Counted from the stretch's first letter, positions 1 through 11,223 are shown. The stretch: 64,000 nt of DNA from Comamonas phosphati (GCF_014637085.1 NZ_BMEU01000003.1:1-64000), one strand, 5' to 3'. The notes: generated by a model not told the origin, from the letters alone. Numbers and translations are program-made.

Positions 1-181
1 AAAACGGAATTGAAGTGAACTTCACTTCTATTTCCATGAGCGTTTGATTTAGTTCCAAAGAACTTGGCTGCTTGCCCTCAAACGCCCACGCTTATCGGCT
101 GTATTTTTTAATGAACCGAAGAATCCATCAGCATTTCTGCCTCTTTTTTCTTCTGACTCGCTGCAATCAGCGAAGCCTTGC
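1..181 (-). promoter_or_regulatory. Putative rRNA-operon leader (16S gene off the left edge)
   Basis: An AT-rich stretch in a GC-rich window, with no credible gene. On the minus strand it carries a boxA-like tract (GGTTCATTAAAAA, about 105-117), a long-range stem GCGTTTGA (40-47) with TCAAACGC (79-86) enclosing a small hairpin AGTTC-CAAA-GAACT (51-64), and a 17-bp palindrome GAAGTGAACTTCACTTC (12-28). From memory, this layout matches the leader just upstream of 16S rRNA in Comamonadaceae. The 16S gene itself is not in the window, so the call is inference; boxA and the stems would serve antitermination and RNase III processing. Confidence 0.6.
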
Positions 182-190
182 ATTGTAGCA
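182..190 (-). promoter_or_regulatory. Candidate rrn promoter P2 (extended -10)
   Basis: Minus-strand TGCTACAAT (182-190) is an extended -10 box (TG-N-TACAAT). The sequence running from its TACAAT, TACAATGCAAGGCTTC (187 to 172), is repeated exactly in P1 (276 to 261), 89 bp further upstream, so both promoters share the -10 and the transcription start region. No good -35 box is visible, which fits an extended -10 promoter. Confidence 0.5.
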
Positions 191-270
191 CAGTTTTTTA
201 GCGGCCAGGGAAAGAATTTCCAAACTTCCTCAACCACCTGCGAAGTGCATCTCGCTCAGTGAAGCCTTGC

Positions 271-300
271 ATTGTACATAGAATTCCCGAGCCGATGCAA
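271..300 (-). promoter_or_regulatory. Candidate rrn promoter P1
   Basis: Minus-strand TTGCAT (-35, 295-300), an 18-nt spacer and TACAAT (-10, 271-276). The 16 bases starting at the -10 box are identical to those of P2. It points left, away from gshB and toward the inferred 16S gene. Confidence 0.5.
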
Positions 301-340
301 CTCGCCTTCAGTTTTTTGGAAACTGTCCAGCCGCCGCCCC

Positions 341-380
341 AAAGACAAGGGGAGCAGGCAAGCCTGCTCCCCTTGTCTTT
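341..380 (-). terminator. Perfect 19-bp hairpin after gshB
   Basis: A perfect 19-bp inverted repeat (arms 341-359 and 362-380) with only two loop bases, 18 nt beyond the gshB stop. On the minus strand the second arm ends in TTT but no long U tract follows. It probably ends gshB transcription and insulates it from the rRNA promoters. Confidence 0.65.
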
Positions 381-398
381 CTATATACGGCGGTGGCC

Positions 399-1346
399 TC
401 AGGCCTTGGCCGCCTGTTCCAGGGCATCGACAAACAGGGCCGCCACGTCGCAGCCCGTCTGGTCGTAGATTTCCTGGAAGCAGGTCGGGCTGGTCACATT
501 GATCTCGGTGACGTTGTGCCCGATCACATCCAGGCCGATCAGCAGCAGGCCGCGCTGCACCAGCTTGGCGCCGATGGTCTCCGCAATCGCCTTGTCCTCG
601 TTGCTCAACGGCTGGGCCACGCCCTTGCCGCCAGCCGCCAAGTTGCCGCGCACCTCGTTGCCCTGAGGAATGCGGGCCAGGCAATAGGGAACCGGTTTGC
701 CGCCGATGATGAGCACACGCTTGTCGCCCTGGACGATGTCGGGCAGGAACTTCTGCACCATGACGCTGGTGGCGCCGCCCTGGTTCAGGGTCTCGATGAT
801 GCTGCCCAGGTTGCGCCCGTCGGGGCCCACACGGAAGATGCCCATGCCGCCCATGCCATCCAGCGGCTTGAGGATGATGTCCTGGTGCTGGGCATGGAAG
901 GCCCGGATGTCCCGGGCAGAGCGCGTCACCAGCGTCGGCGAGATGAAGTGCGCAAACTCCATGATGGCCAGCTTCTCCGGATGCTCGCGCAGCGCTTGGG
1001 GCTTGTTGAAGACCTTGGCGCCTTCACGCTCGGCCTGGCTCAGCAGATGGGTGGCGTAGAAATATTCGGAGTCGAAGGGCGGGTCCTTGCGCATCACCAC
1101 GGCGTCGAACTCCGCCAGCGCAATGTTGCGGGCTTCGGTTTCGTCGAACCACTGCTTCTTGTCACCCGTCAGCGTGATGAAGCGCGCTCTGGCCGTGACC
1201 TTGCCGCCGCTTTCCCAGGACATGCTGCCGGGCTCGCAGGCCACGATCTGGTGGCCTCGGCGCTGCGCCTCGCGCATCATGGCAAAGGTGGAGTCCTTGT
1301 AGATCACGAAGGACTCCAGGGGATCGGCGACAAACAGTATTTGCAT
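399..1346 (-). CDS. gshB: Glutathione synthetase
   Basis: ATP-grasp ligase joining glycine to gamma-glutamylcysteine, the second step of cytosolic glutathione synthesis. The 315-aa product matches the usual length (about 316 in E. coli). Family landmarks are visible: MRKDPPFDSEYFYATHLL near residues 84-101, the ATP-grasp loop KPLDGMGGMGIF near 160-171, a glycine-rich RGNLAAGGKG near 233 and the metal/substrate motif EINVTSPTCFQE near 281-292. It is last in a minus-strand run, but the benE terminator lies just upstream, so it is probably transcribed from its own promoter in the 80-bp gap. No strong Shine-Dalgarno precedes the ATG. gshA lies 3.3 kb upstream on the same strand. Confidence 0.96.
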   Translation of the reverse strand: MQILFVADPLESFVIYKDSTFAMMREAQRRGHQIVACEPGSMSWESGGKVTARARFITLTGDKKQWFDETEARNIALAEFDAVVMRKDPPFDSEYFYATHLLSQAEREGAKVFNKPQALREHPEKLAIMEFAHFISPTLVTRSARDIRAFHAQHQDIILKPLDGMGGMGIFRVGPDGRNLGSIIETLNQGGATSVMVQKFLPDIVQGDKRVLIIGGKPVPYCLARIPQGNEVRGNLAAGGKGVAQPLSNEDKAIAETIGAKLVQRGLLLIGLDVIGHNVTEINVTSPTCFQEIYDQTGCDVAALFVDALEQAAKA

Positions 1347-1400
1347 GGTGATGGTTCAGATAGGACGGATCTCTTGCCGGACATCATGCCCGGCCCGAGA

Positions 1401-1427
1401 AAACATCACGGATTTTCCGTGATGTTT
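1401..1427 (-). terminator. Terminator overlapping the benE stop
   Basis: Inverted repeat AAACATCACGGA / TCCGTGATGTTT (1401-1412, 1416-1427) with a 3-nt loop. On the minus strand it begins within the benE TGA and ends in TTTT, a compact intrinsic terminator separating benE from gshB. Confidence 0.8.
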
Positions 1428-2611
1428 CACCAGCCCTCTAGCTGGCGGCGAAAGTGCTGGACGAACAAGGCCAAGCTGCCCGCCACCACACCCCAGAAGG
1501 CCGAACCGATGCCGGCGATGACCACGCCGCTCAGCGTCACGAGAAAGGTGATGAGTGCCGCCTCCCGGTGCTGCTCCTCCTTGAGTGCCGTGGCCAGGCC
1601 GCCGCCTATGGAGCCCAGCAAGGCCAGCCCTGCAATGCAGGCCACGAGCTCCTTGGGGAAAGCCGTCAAAAGCCCCGTGACCACGGCCGCAAAAATGCCC
1701 AGGACGATATACAGCAGGCCGCAGACGGCCGCTGCCGTATAGCGCCTGGATTTGTCCTCGTGCGCCTCGGGGCCCATGCAGATGGCCGCGGTGATGGCGC
1801 TCAGATTCAGGGCATAGCCGCCAAACGGCGCCAGCACCAGGGTGGCAAAACCCGTCATGCTGATGATGCGGGAGACGGGAATGTCGTAGCCCGTGGCACG
1901 GATCACGGCCACGCCGGGCAGGTTCTGCGAAGCCATGGTGACGACGAACAATGGCAGGGCCAGGCTCACAAAGGCCTGGAAAGAGAACTGCGGCATGGTG
2001 AACACGGGCATGGCCAGCCCCGCATGCACGGCGGACCACTGCATCTGCCCGTGCAGCGCAGCCCAGACGATACCGGCGATCAAGGTCACGATCACCGCGT
2101 AGCGCGCAGCCAGGCGCCGGGACAGCAGGTAGGCAGCCAGCATGACCAGCACCAGAGACAGATTGCTCTCGGCTGCCGAGAAGGCCTGCATGCCGAACTT
2201 GGCCAGCACGCCGGCCAGCAGGGCCGATGCGATTTCCATGGGAATGCGGCTCATGACGCGCTCGAACCAGCCCGTGGAGCCCGCAACAATGATGAGCACG
2301 GCGCTGGCGATGAAGGCGCCTACGGCCTCGCCCATGGAAAAACCGCCCGCCAGCCCGGCCGTGGCCAGCACGGCGGCGCCCGGCGTGGACCAGGCCACCA
2401 TGACGGGCATGCGCAGCAGCAGCGATGGAACGAGAGAACACAGCCCCATGCCCAGGCCCAGGGCCCAGATCCAGGAAGTGACCTGGGCCGGCGTGGCCTG
2501 GAAGGCCTGTGCGGCCTGAAACACCAGGGCCACGGAGCTGGTGAAACCCACCAGCACGGCCACGAAACCGGCCGCAAAGGCGGCGGGACTTAGGTCTCTG
2601 AAAAAGCGCAT
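1427..2611 (-). CDS. benE: BenE-family benzoate/H+ symporter
   Basis: Inner-membrane secondary transporter of the BenE (YdcO) family, members of which take up benzoate with protons. The 394-aa protein is almost wholly hydrophobic with about 12 predicted membrane segments and typical family stretches such as the N-terminal DLSPAAFAAGFVAVLVGFTS and the central GYDIPVSRIISMTGFATLVL. Length matches the family (about 390 aa). No ben or cat genes adjoin it; neighbours are kup upstream and gshB downstream, so the substrate is assigned by family only. The upstream gap contains a relic of the GATAGC repeat family. Confidence 0.88.
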   Translation of the reverse strand: MRFFRDLSPAAFAAGFVAVLVGFTSSVALVFQAAQAFQATPAQVTSWIWALGLGMGLCSLVPSLLLRMPVMVAWSTPGAAVLATAGLAGGFSMGEAVGAFIASAVLIIVAGSTGWFERVMSRIPMEIASALLAGVLAKFGMQAFSAAESNLSLVLVMLAAYLLSRRLAARYAVIVTLIAGIVWAALHGQMQWSAVHAGLAMPVFTMPQFSFQAFVSLALPLFVVTMASQNLPGVAVIRATGYDIPVSRIISMTGFATLVLAPFGGYALNLSAITAAICMGPEAHEDKSRRYTAAAVCGLLYIVLGIFAAVVTGLLTAFPKELVACIAGLALLGSIGGGLATALKEEQHREAALITFLVTLSGVVIAGIGSAFWGVVAGSLALFVQHFRRQLEGW

Positions 2612-2689
2612 CTGCGCATTCTGGCATCAGGCCTTCAGGAAATTCGGCCTGCACGGCAGACGCGAATCGCGAAGGTGACTATCACTCCC

Positions 2690-2745
2690 GTATTGATAGC
2701 TTCTTGCGCTTATCCAGAAAGCGATAAATGCCTTTTTATATAAAA
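2690..2745. repeat. Relic of a GATAGC-type short repeat
   Basis: The AT-rich gap between benE and kup holds TATTGATAGCTTCTTGCGC followed by an imperfect dyad GCGCTTATCCAGAAAGCG. The TTGATAGCT start matches the ends of the elements at 26044-26147 and 60795-60882. A matching right end is not clear here, so it is probably a decayed copy. Confidence 0.4.
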
Positions 2746-4614
<1,869 letters not shown>

Positions 4615-4649
4615 AGCTCAGGCAAGGGCTTGCAGCAGAGACTGGTCGG

Positions 4650-5945
4650 TCAGTCGTAAATTTCGGCGTCGGGGTTCGTGGCTTCCAGCTCGTAGCTGGC
4701 GGCCAGCATGGCCAGACGGGCGATCACGCCATACATGTAGAAGCGGTTCGGTGCGCTGGCCCCGGGACGCACGCCCAGCTGCGGCAGCTGGTTGCTGTGC
4801 GGGAAGGCCAGCGGCACATAGCCGGCACCGGGCGTGTTGAGGTTCTCGTCCACGCCGCGCTCGGGATGCATGCGGTAGAAGCCGCCGACCACATAGCGGT
4901 CCATCATGTAGACCACGGGCTCGGCCACGGCATTGTTCATGCGCTCGTAGGTCAGAACGCCCTCCTGCACGATGACGTCATGCACGGTCTGGCCATCCTT
5001 GATGACGCCCATCTTGTTGCGGCTCTTGCGGGGCAGGTCGGCCAGCTCCTTGGCGTCGCGCACCATCATCACGCCCATGCCGTAGGTGCCGTTGTCGGCC
5101 TTGACCACGGCGAACGGCTTTTCCTTGATGCCGTATTCCTTGTACTTGCGGCGCACCTTGGACAGGATGGTGTCGACCTGCTCGGCCAGGGCCTCCATGC
5201 CCACGCCATCGGCAAAATCGATGTTCTCCACATGGCCGAACAGCGGGTTGATCAGCCAGGGGTCTATGCCCAGCAGCTTGCCGAAGCGCTTGCTCACTTC
5301 CTCGTAGCTCTGGAAATGGCGGCTCTTGCGGCGCACGTTCCAGCCCGCGTGCAGCGGCGGCAGCAGGTATTGCTCGTACAGTTCCTCGATGATGCCGGGC
5401 GTGCCGGTGGAGAGGTCGTTGTTGAGCAGGATGGTGCAGGGGTCGAAATCCTTGAGTCCCAGGCGGCGCTTGCTGCGGATCACGGGCTCCAGCTTGATCT
5501 CGTCGCCATGGGGCAGCGTGATCGACAGCGTCTTCTTGATCTCCGGACTGATGGAGCCGATGCGCACATTGAGCCCCGCCATGTTGAAGATGCGCTTGAG
5601 CTGCAGCACGCTGGCCAGATAGTGGGTGTTGCGCGTGTGGTTCTCGGGGATGATGAGCAGGTTGCGCGCTTCAGGACATATCTTTTCGATAGCAGCCATC
5701 GCCGCCTGCACGGCCAGCGGCAACATTTCGTCGGTCAGGTTGTTCCAACCGCCGGGGAAAAGGTTGGTATCCACCGGCGCCAGCTTGAAGCCCGCATTGC
5801 GAATGTCCACCGAGCAGTAGAACGGCGGCGTGTGCTCCATCCACTCCAGGCGGAACCAACGCTCGATCGCAGGCATGGAATCCAGGATGCGCTGCTCAAG
5901 TTCGTTGATGGGGCCGGTCAAAGCCGTGACGAGATGTGGAACCAT
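4650..5945 (-). CDS. gshA: Glutamate-cysteine ligase (T. ferrooxidans type)
   Basis: First and rate-limiting step of glutathione synthesis, joining glutamate and cysteine with ATP. The 431-aa protein belongs to the proteobacterial GshA family typified by the Acidithiobacillus ferrooxidans enzyme, not the E. coli GshA family. Typical stretches are FYCSVDIRNAGFKLAPVDTN near residue 42 and KADNGTYGMGVMMVRDAKEL near 284. The gene is 76 nt after trkH and 35 nt before kup. A TACAAT hexamer (5977-5982, minus) in the trkH-gshA gap could be a -10 box, with no clear -35. A short low-GC patch (about 5665-5700) lies inside the frame. Confidence 0.93.
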   Translation of the reverse strand: MVPHLVTALTGPINELEQRILDSMPAIERWFRLEWMEHTPPFYCSVDIRNAGFKLAPVDTNLFPGGWNNLTDEMLPLAVQAAMAAIEKICPEARNLLIIPENHTRNTHYLASVLQLKRIFNMAGLNVRIGSISPEIKKTLSITLPHGDEIKLEPVIRSKRRLGLKDFDPCTILLNNDLSTGTPGIIEELYEQYLLPPLHAGWNVRRKSRHFQSYEEVSKRFGKLLGIDPWLINPLFGHVENIDFADGVGMEALAEQVDTILSKVRRKYKEYGIKEKPFAVVKADNGTYGMGVMMVRDAKELADLPRKSRNKMGVIKDGQTVHDVIVQEGVLTYERMNNAVAEPVVYMMDRYVVGGFYRMHPERGVDENLNTPGAGYVPLAFPHSNQLPQLGVRPGASAPNRFYMYGVIARLAMLAASYELEATNPDAEIYD

Positions 5946-6021
5946 AAAGACCCTTATGAACCGATGGTGGGTAGCAATTGTAGAGACCGCCGCACGAGTT
6001 AAGCGTTTTCCATAGGTCGGG

Positions 6022-7488
6022 CTAACGACGCCAGAAAGCCGGGGACAGCAAGGCCATGAAGCTCAGGATTTCAAGGCGGCCCAGCAGCATTCCCAAAGTA
6101 CACACCCATGTCTGAAAGTCGGTCAACACCGTGTAATTCGATGCCGGCCCGATGGCTCCGAGCCCCGGCCCCAGGCAGTGCACGCTGGCCAGCACGGCGG
6201 AAAAGGCCGTCACCGGGTCCAGGTCGGTCAGCAGCATGACCATGCTCAGCACGATGACCGTGGCGCCGTAGACCAGCATATAGGCCAGCACCGAGAAAAT
6301 CATGCGGTTCTCAACCACGGCATTGCCCAGACGCACGGGCTGCATGGCGCGCGGGTGGACCAGGCGGGTCATCTCGCGCCGCGCTTGTTTGACCAGGATC
6401 AGCATGCGCACCATTTTGATGCCGCCCCCCGTGGAGCCGGCACTCGTGGCAACCCCCGACAGCAACAGCAGCAGCACGGGGATGAAGACCGGCCACGCCA
6501 GATAGTCGGTGGTGGAAAAGCCCGTCGTCGTGGCGACCGAGACCGCGTGGAACATGCCGTAGCGCAAGGCATCCAGCGGACCGTAGACGCCCTTGCCCCA
6601 CAGCAGGAGCGCGGCCAGCAGGCCTGCACCCAGGAGCACCGCAAGCGTGGCCCGCATTTCCGGGTCCCGCAGGAAACTGTCCAGGCGCCCCTTGCGCAGG
6701 GCCACGAAATACAGCGCGAAATTGCAGCTGGCCAGCAGCATGAAGACCAGCGCTATGCATTCCAGCAACGGCGAGTTGAAGTAGGCAAAGCTCGCGTCAT
6801 GGGAGGACAGCCCGCCCAGGCTCACCGTGGCGAACATGTGCATGAGCGCATCCAGCGGCGTCATGCCCCCCGCCCAAAAGGCCAGCGCGCAGGTGATGGA
6901 AAACAGCGCGTACACGCCCCACAGCCCCTTGGCCGTCTCGGTGATGCGCGGCGTGAGCTTGGTGTCCTTCACGGGGCCCGCGGCCTCGGCGCGGAACAGC
7001 TGGGCGCCGCCCACGCCCAGCAGCGGCAGCACGGCCACGGCCAGGATCAGAATGCCCATGCCGCCCACCCATTGCAGAAAGGTGCGCCAGACATTGATGG
7101 ACACGGGCAGCTTGTCCACGCCGCTGAGCACCGTGGCGCCCGCCGTGGTCAGGCCCGACACCGCCTCGAAATAGGCATGCGTGAAGCTGATCTGCAAGCC
7201 CACGCGGCTCAGGCCCAGCATCAGCGGCAGCACGGCGCACAGGGGCAGGACCACCCACACCAGGGTCACGAGGATCACACCATGGCGCGCCTGCAGATCC
7301 CGCTTGTGGCGGTGCAGCGCGGCCCACAGCAGCAGGCCCGCGCTGGCCGTGATGCCTATGGACCAGGGGTAGATGCGCCAGATGCCGTCATCGGTGAACC
7401 AGGACACGCCGAACGGCAGCAGCATGGTGCCGGCAAACATGGCCATCAGCATGCCGAGCACGCGCAGTACGGGAAGCAGGTCTCGCAT
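6022..7488 (-). CDS. trkH: Trk potassium uptake system, membrane subunit
   Basis: Ion-conducting membrane subunit of the Trk K+ uptake system. The 488-aa length fits TrkH (483 in E. coli). Repeated M1-P-M2 units with glycine-rich filters are visible, for example VSGLTTAGATVLSG near residue 110, ATVSLGGLSSHDASF near 225 and SVATTTGFSTTDY near 320, followed by SAGSTGGGIKMVRML. It works with the cytosolic gating subunit TrkA, whose gene lies immediately upstream with an 11-nt gap, so the pair is surely co-transcribed. Confidence 0.95.
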   Translation of the reverse strand: MRDLLPVLRVLGMLMAMFAGTMLLPFGVSWFTDDGIWRIYPWSIGITASAGLLLWAALHRHKRDLQARHGVILVTLVWVVLPLCAVLPLMLGLSRVGLQISFTHAYFEAVSGLTTAGATVLSGVDKLPVSINVWRTFLQWVGGMGILILAVAVLPLLGVGGAQLFRAEAAGPVKDTKLTPRITETAKGLWGVYALFSITCALAFWAGGMTPLDALMHMFATVSLGGLSSHDASFAYFNSPLLECIALVFMLLASCNFALYFVALRKGRLDSFLRDPEMRATLAVLLGAGLLAALLLWGKGVYGPLDALRYGMFHAVSVATTTGFSTTDYLAWPVFIPVLLLLLSGVATSAGSTGGGIKMVRMLILVKQARREMTRLVHPRAMQPVRLGNAVVENRMIFSVLAYMLVYGATVIVLSMVMLLTDLDPVTAFSAVLASVHCLGPGLGAIGPASNYTVLTDFQTWVCTLGMLLGRLEILSFMALLSPAFWRR

Positions 7489-7499
7489 GGCCTGTGGTT

Positions 7500-8957
7500 C
7501 TAGAAAAAAGTCGCGCTGACGCGGAACAGGTTTTCCACGTTGCGCACCAGGCGCTTGTTGGGCAGGAAGAAGACCACGTGGTCTCCGCTCTCGATCACGG
7601 TATGGCTGCGCGGAATGATGACTTCGGCGGCCAGCTCGCTACCCGTGTCGTCGGCAGACTTGCCTTCGGGAATGCCGCGCACGATGAGGCCGATATGCAC
7701 CTCCTCGGGCAGGCGCAGTTCCTCGACCTTGCGGCCCACCACGCGCGAACTCTTTCTGTCGCCGCGCGCCACGATCTCCAGCGCCTCGGCCACGCCGCGG
7801 CGCAGGCTGTGCACGGCCTGCACGTCGCCGCGGCGCACATGGGCCAGGAACTCGCCCAGCATGGCCTGGGCCGGCGACAGAGCGATATCGATCTGCGTGC
7901 CGTGCATCAGGTCGGCATAGGCGCGGCGGTTGATCAGCGCCAGCACGCGGCGCGCGCCCATGCGCTTGGCCAGCAGGCTGGACATGATGTTGTCCTCGTC
8001 GTCGTCGGTCAGCGCGAGGAACAGGTCGGCCTCCTCGATGCCTTCTTCTTCCAGCACCTCCTCATCGGTGGCATCGCCTTCCAGCACCAGCACCTCGGCC
8101 GGCAGCGCCGCCGACAGGTTCAGGCACTGCTGCTCACTGTGCTCGATGAGCTTGACGTGGAAACGCCCCGGCGTCTGGGCCAGCTTCCTGGCCAGGCGCA
8201 GGCTGACCTGGCCGCCGCCCGCGATCATGATGCGGAACACGGGCCGCGATGGCCGGCCTTCGGGGCGGTTGATGGCGCGCAAGGCCTCGGACACATGCTC
8301 GGTCGCCGCGAGGATGAAGACCTCGTCGCCCGGCTCGATACGCGTGGCGCCGTCGCAGCGCACAAAGCGGTCCGGCTCGTCGAGGAAGCGGCGGTAGATG
8401 GCCACTATGCGCATCACCAGCTCGGGCATGCGCTCGCGGATCTCGGCAATCTGCAAGCCCACGGCCGGCGCCCCGGCACGCGCGCGCACCGACGCCAGGG
8501 CCGCACGCCCGCCCGCGAACGAGCGCACCTGCATGGCCTCGGGATATTCGATCAGCTTGCGGATGTAATTGGTGATGGACTCTTCGGGGCAGATGATGCG
8601 GTCCACACCGAATGCCTCCTTGCCCAGCACCGATTCGTTGGCGGCAAAGCCCGAAGAGCGCACGCGCGCAATCCGCGTGGGGACGTCGAACATGGCCTGG
8701 GCCAGCCTGCAGCAGACGAGATTGGTCTCGTCCATGGAGGCGCAGGCGATCAGCAGGTCCGTATCGCGGGCGCCGGCCTCGGCCAGCACCTGGGGGTCGA
8801 TGCCGTTGCCGACGACACCGCGCAGATCGAAGCGGGATTCCAGTTCGCGCAGGGCGCGCGCGTCGGTGTCGATGACGGTAATGCTGTTCTGCTCGGACAC
8901 CAGGCTCTCGGCCACGCTGTGTCCTACACGCCCGGCACCCAGAATGATGATTTTCAT
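7500..8957 (-). CDS. trkA: Trk potassium uptake system, NAD-binding subunit
   Basis: Cytosolic regulatory ring of the Trk K+ channel, gated by nucleotides. The 485-aa protein contains two RCK units. Each starts with a Rossmann nucleotide loop (IILGAGRVGHSVAESL near residue 4; IMIAGGGQVSLRLARKL near 246) and is followed by a TrkA-C domain. The second Rossmann fold keeps the acidic end EGDATDEEVLEEEGI. It heads the trkA-trkH pair, with proA 91 nt upstream on the same strand. Confidence 0.95.
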   Translation of the reverse strand: MKIIILGAGRVGHSVAESLVSEQNSITVIDTDARALRELESRFDLRGVVGNGIDPQVLAEAGARDTDLLIACASMDETNLVCCRLAQAMFDVPTRIARVRSSGFAANESVLGKEAFGVDRIICPEESITNYIRKLIEYPEAMQVRSFAGGRAALASVRARAGAPAVGLQIAEIRERMPELVMRIVAIYRRFLDEPDRFVRCDGATRIEPGDEVFILAATEHVSEALRAINRPEGRPSRPVFRIMIAGGGQVSLRLARKLAQTPGRFHVKLIEHSEQQCLNLSAALPAEVLVLEGDATDEEVLEEEGIEEADLFLALTDDDEDNIMSSLLAKRMGARRVLALINRRAYADLMHGTQIDIALSPAQAMLGEFLAHVRRGDVQAVHSLRRGVAEALEIVARGDRKSSRVVGRKVEELRLPEEVHIGLIVRGIPEGKSADDTGSELAAEVIIPRSHTVIESGDHVVFFLPNKRLVRNVENLFRVSATFF

Positions 8958-9048
8958 GGTGTTGTTATCGCGGCACCGAAGCGGCTGGGGGAGATTCTAA
9001 AAGCAGCCGCCCCTGGAATCCATGGACCCGGGAGCCAGCGGCGTGGCG

Positions 9049-10329
9049 TCAGGCGCGGACTTCGCCGTCGCCCAGGACCACGTATTTGAGCGAGGTCAGC
9101 CCCTCGATGCCCACGGGGCCGCGCGCATGGAACTTGTCCGTGCTGATGCCGATCTCGGCGCCCAGGCCGTACTCGAAGCCGTCGGCAAAGCGCGTGCTGG
9201 CGTTGACCATGCAGCTCGCCGAATCCACTTCGCGCAGAAACTTCTGGGCGTGCATATGGTCCGTCGTCAGGATGGCATCGGTGTGGTGGCTCGAGTACTT
9301 GTTGATATGGGCGATGGCTTCGTCAACGCCTTCGACCAGCTTGATGCTGATGATGGGCGCCAGGTATTCCTCGCTCCAGTCCTGCTCGGTCGCGGCCGCC
9401 AGCTTGGCACCCTGCACGGCTTGCAGAATGGCCTGGGACTCGGGATCGCAGCGCATTTCCACGCCCTTGGCCGCATAGACGGCGCCAATCAGCGGCAGGA
9501 ACTCGGCCGCCACGCCGCGCGCCACCAGCAGGCCCTCGCTGGCATTGCAGGGGCTGTATTTGTTGGTCTTGGCGTTGTCGGCCACCTTCACGGCCATGGC
9601 GATGTCGCAGGGATCGTCCACATAGGTGTGGCAGTTGCCGTCCAGGTGCTTGATCACCGGCACCTTGGCCTCGCGGCTGATGCGCTCGATCAGGCCCTTG
9701 CCGCCGCGCGGGATGATCACATCCACATAGTCGGGCATGGCGATCAGTTGGCCCACGGCCTCGCGGTCGATGGTCTCCACCAGCTGCACGCCGTGCTCGG
9801 GCAGGCCGGCTTCGGCCAGCGCCTGGGCCACGAGGCGGGCCAGCGCCTTGTTGGAGTCGATGGCTTCGGAGCCGCCGCGCAGAATGCAGGCATTGCCGCT
9901 CTTGATCGACAGGCTGGCCGCCTCGATGGTCACGTTGGGACGGCTCTCGTAAATCATGCCGAACACGCCGATCGGCACGCGCATCTGGCCCACGCGGATG
10001 CCGCTGGGCTGCTGGCGCAGCGACGTGATCTCGCCGATCACATCGGCCATGGCGGCCAGCTGCTCGCAGCCCTGGGCGCAGGTCTCGAGCACCTTGGGTG
10101 TCAGGCGCAGGCGGTCCACCATGGGCGCCGCCAGGCCGCCCGCCACGGCGCGCTCCAGGTCCTTGGCGTTATCGACCTGCAGCGGCTCCACGTTTTCGCG
10201 CAGCAAGCGGGCCAAGGCCTTCAATGCTTTGTTTTTGGTAGCAGCAGACGCACTGACCATCAGCGCCGAGGCCATTTTTGCCTGCAGGCCGAGGTGGTGC
10301 ATATATTCGACGGTATTGAGCGCGTTCAT
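9049..10329 (-). CDS. proA: Gamma-glutamyl phosphate reductase
   Basis: Second step of proline synthesis, NADPH reduction of gamma-glutamyl phosphate to the semialdehyde. Aldehyde-dehydrogenase fold with the catalytic cysteine in [12 protein letters not shown] near residue 258. The start at 10329 ([14 protein letters not shown]) is preferred over an in-frame ATG at 10395 because it gives the family length (426 aa) and is preceded by AGGGGA. No proB is adjacent. The gene is divergent from a small hypothetical gene at 10474. Confidence 0.95.
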   Translation of the reverse strand: MNALNTVEYMHHLGLQAKMASALMVSASAATKNKALKALARLLRENVEPLQVDNAKDLERAVAGGLAAPMVDRLRLTPKVLETCAQGCEQLAAMADVIGEITSLRQQPSGIRVGQMRVPIGVFGMIYESRPNVTIEAASLSIKSGNACILRGGSEAIDSNKALARLVAQALAEAGLPEHGVQLVETIDREAVGQLIAMPDYVDVIIPRGGKGLIERISREAKVPVIKHLDGNCHTYVDDPCDIAMAVKVADNAKTNKYSPCNASEGLLVARGVAAEFLPLIGAVYAAKGVEMRCDPESQAILQAVQGAKLAAATEQDWSEEYLAPIISIKLVEGVDEAIAHINKYSSHHTDAILTTDHMHAQKFLREVDSASCMVNASTRFADGFEYGLGAEIGISTDKFHARGPVGIEGLTSLKYVVLGDGEVRA

Positions 10330-10473
10330 AGGCCGATTTTCCCCTATCTGGAACGCGCCGCGCCGACATGCCCTCACAAGTGCCATGCCGGGCACGGTTT
10401 ATGCGGCAGACCCCGGACTCCAGAACCTTTCTACACTGCTGGGCAACACCCGCCCCACATCCAGGACACCGCC

Positions 10474-10770
10474 ATGAACACCACTCCCCCCTTGCTGGCC
10501 GCCCAGCAGCTGCAGCAGCTGCGCTCGGGCTTCGAACAGCTGGCACGCCAGCAGCTGACGCCGGCGACCCTGGGCCAGCAGGCCCGCGCCGCCACGGCAC
10601 TGCTGCAGGCCCTGCCCCCGCGCTACGGCGAGGTGCTGCTCAACCTGCTGGACCGCTTGGAGTCCAGCGCCCTGTTCACCGAGGAAAGCTGCTCCTTCAG
10701 CCAGAAGGACCTGACCGACAACCTCCTGCTATGGGCCGACAAGGCGCAGGCCCAACTTGATAAAAGCTGA
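10474..10770 (+). CDS. Hypothetical protein, 98 aa
   Basis: A short glutamine- and leucine-rich, probably helical protein (MNTTPPLLAAQQLQQL start) with no signal peptide or membrane segment and no recognised domain. It is transcribed divergently from proA, 144 nt away. The start was placed at the ATG that begins the leucine-rich protein, since the longer in-frame extension runs antisense through proA. Codon use fits the genome, so the gene is probably real, but nothing in the sequence shows its role. Confidence 0.65.
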   Translation: MNTTPPLLAAQQLQQLRSGFEQLARQQLTPATLGQQARAATALLQALPPRYGEVLLNLLDRLESSALFTEESCSFSQKDLTDNLLLWADKAQAQLDKS

Positions 10771-10928
10771 AAATTCGTGATGCATCGGGGACTTGGGCCA
10801 TGTCAGGATGGCAAACAAATGCCACGGGCATGAAGCAATTTGTCCAGGTGTAAAAAGCCGCAACACTGCTGGCATCGCGCCCGGTACACGGCTACCTTTT
10901 ATGTCTCTTTACTTGCTTGGAGATTGCC

Positions 10929-11123
10929 ATGGGATTGCTCAATCAGATCATCGGTGCGGTGGTTGCCGAAGAGGCACTCGACAAGGTCGACCCCGAGGCC
11001 GGCCTGCTCAAGAAAGGCATGGCAGCCATTGCCGGCTTTGAAGGCGAAAAAATCATCGAGGAAAAGATCGGCGAGCATACGGCGCAGGAGCAGCAGCCAC
11101 CGGTCGACGGCGCGCAGCAGTGA
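10929..11123 (+). CDS. Small hypothetical protein, 64 aa
   Basis: A small acidic, helix-prone protein starting MGLLNQIIGAVVAEEALDKV and ending in a Q/P-rich tail. GGAG lies 7 nt before the ATG, supporting this start over an upstream in-frame TTG. It has its own terminator at 11179-11202 and so looks like a separate transcription unit. The N terminus faintly recalls short DUF937-type proteins, too weakly for an assignment. Confidence 0.6.
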   Translation: MGLLNQIIGAVVAEEALDKVDPEAGLLKKGMAAIAGFEGEKIIEEKIGEHTAQEQQPPVDGAQQ

Positions 11124-11178
11124 TGCGATTGCCCCGTAAAAAATGACACCCCACGCTCCCCACTGCGTGTGGTTCGCT

Positions 11179-11202
11179 GCCCCTCTAGGAGGGGCGCTTT
11201 TT
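11179..11202 (+). terminator. Intrinsic terminator after the 64-aa gene
   Basis: Stem GCCCCTC / GAGGGGC (11179-11185, 11189-11195) with a 3-nt loop, then GCTTTTT. It lies 55 nt after the small plus-strand gene. Confidence 0.8.
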
Positions 11203-11223
11203 ATCTTGGGACGGCCCGGCGAT

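Noticed and set aside
49-237. 62-codon minus-strand frame at the left edge
   Set aside because: It lies in the presumed rRNA leader, has no conserved features or ribosome-binding site and overlaps candidate promoter P2.
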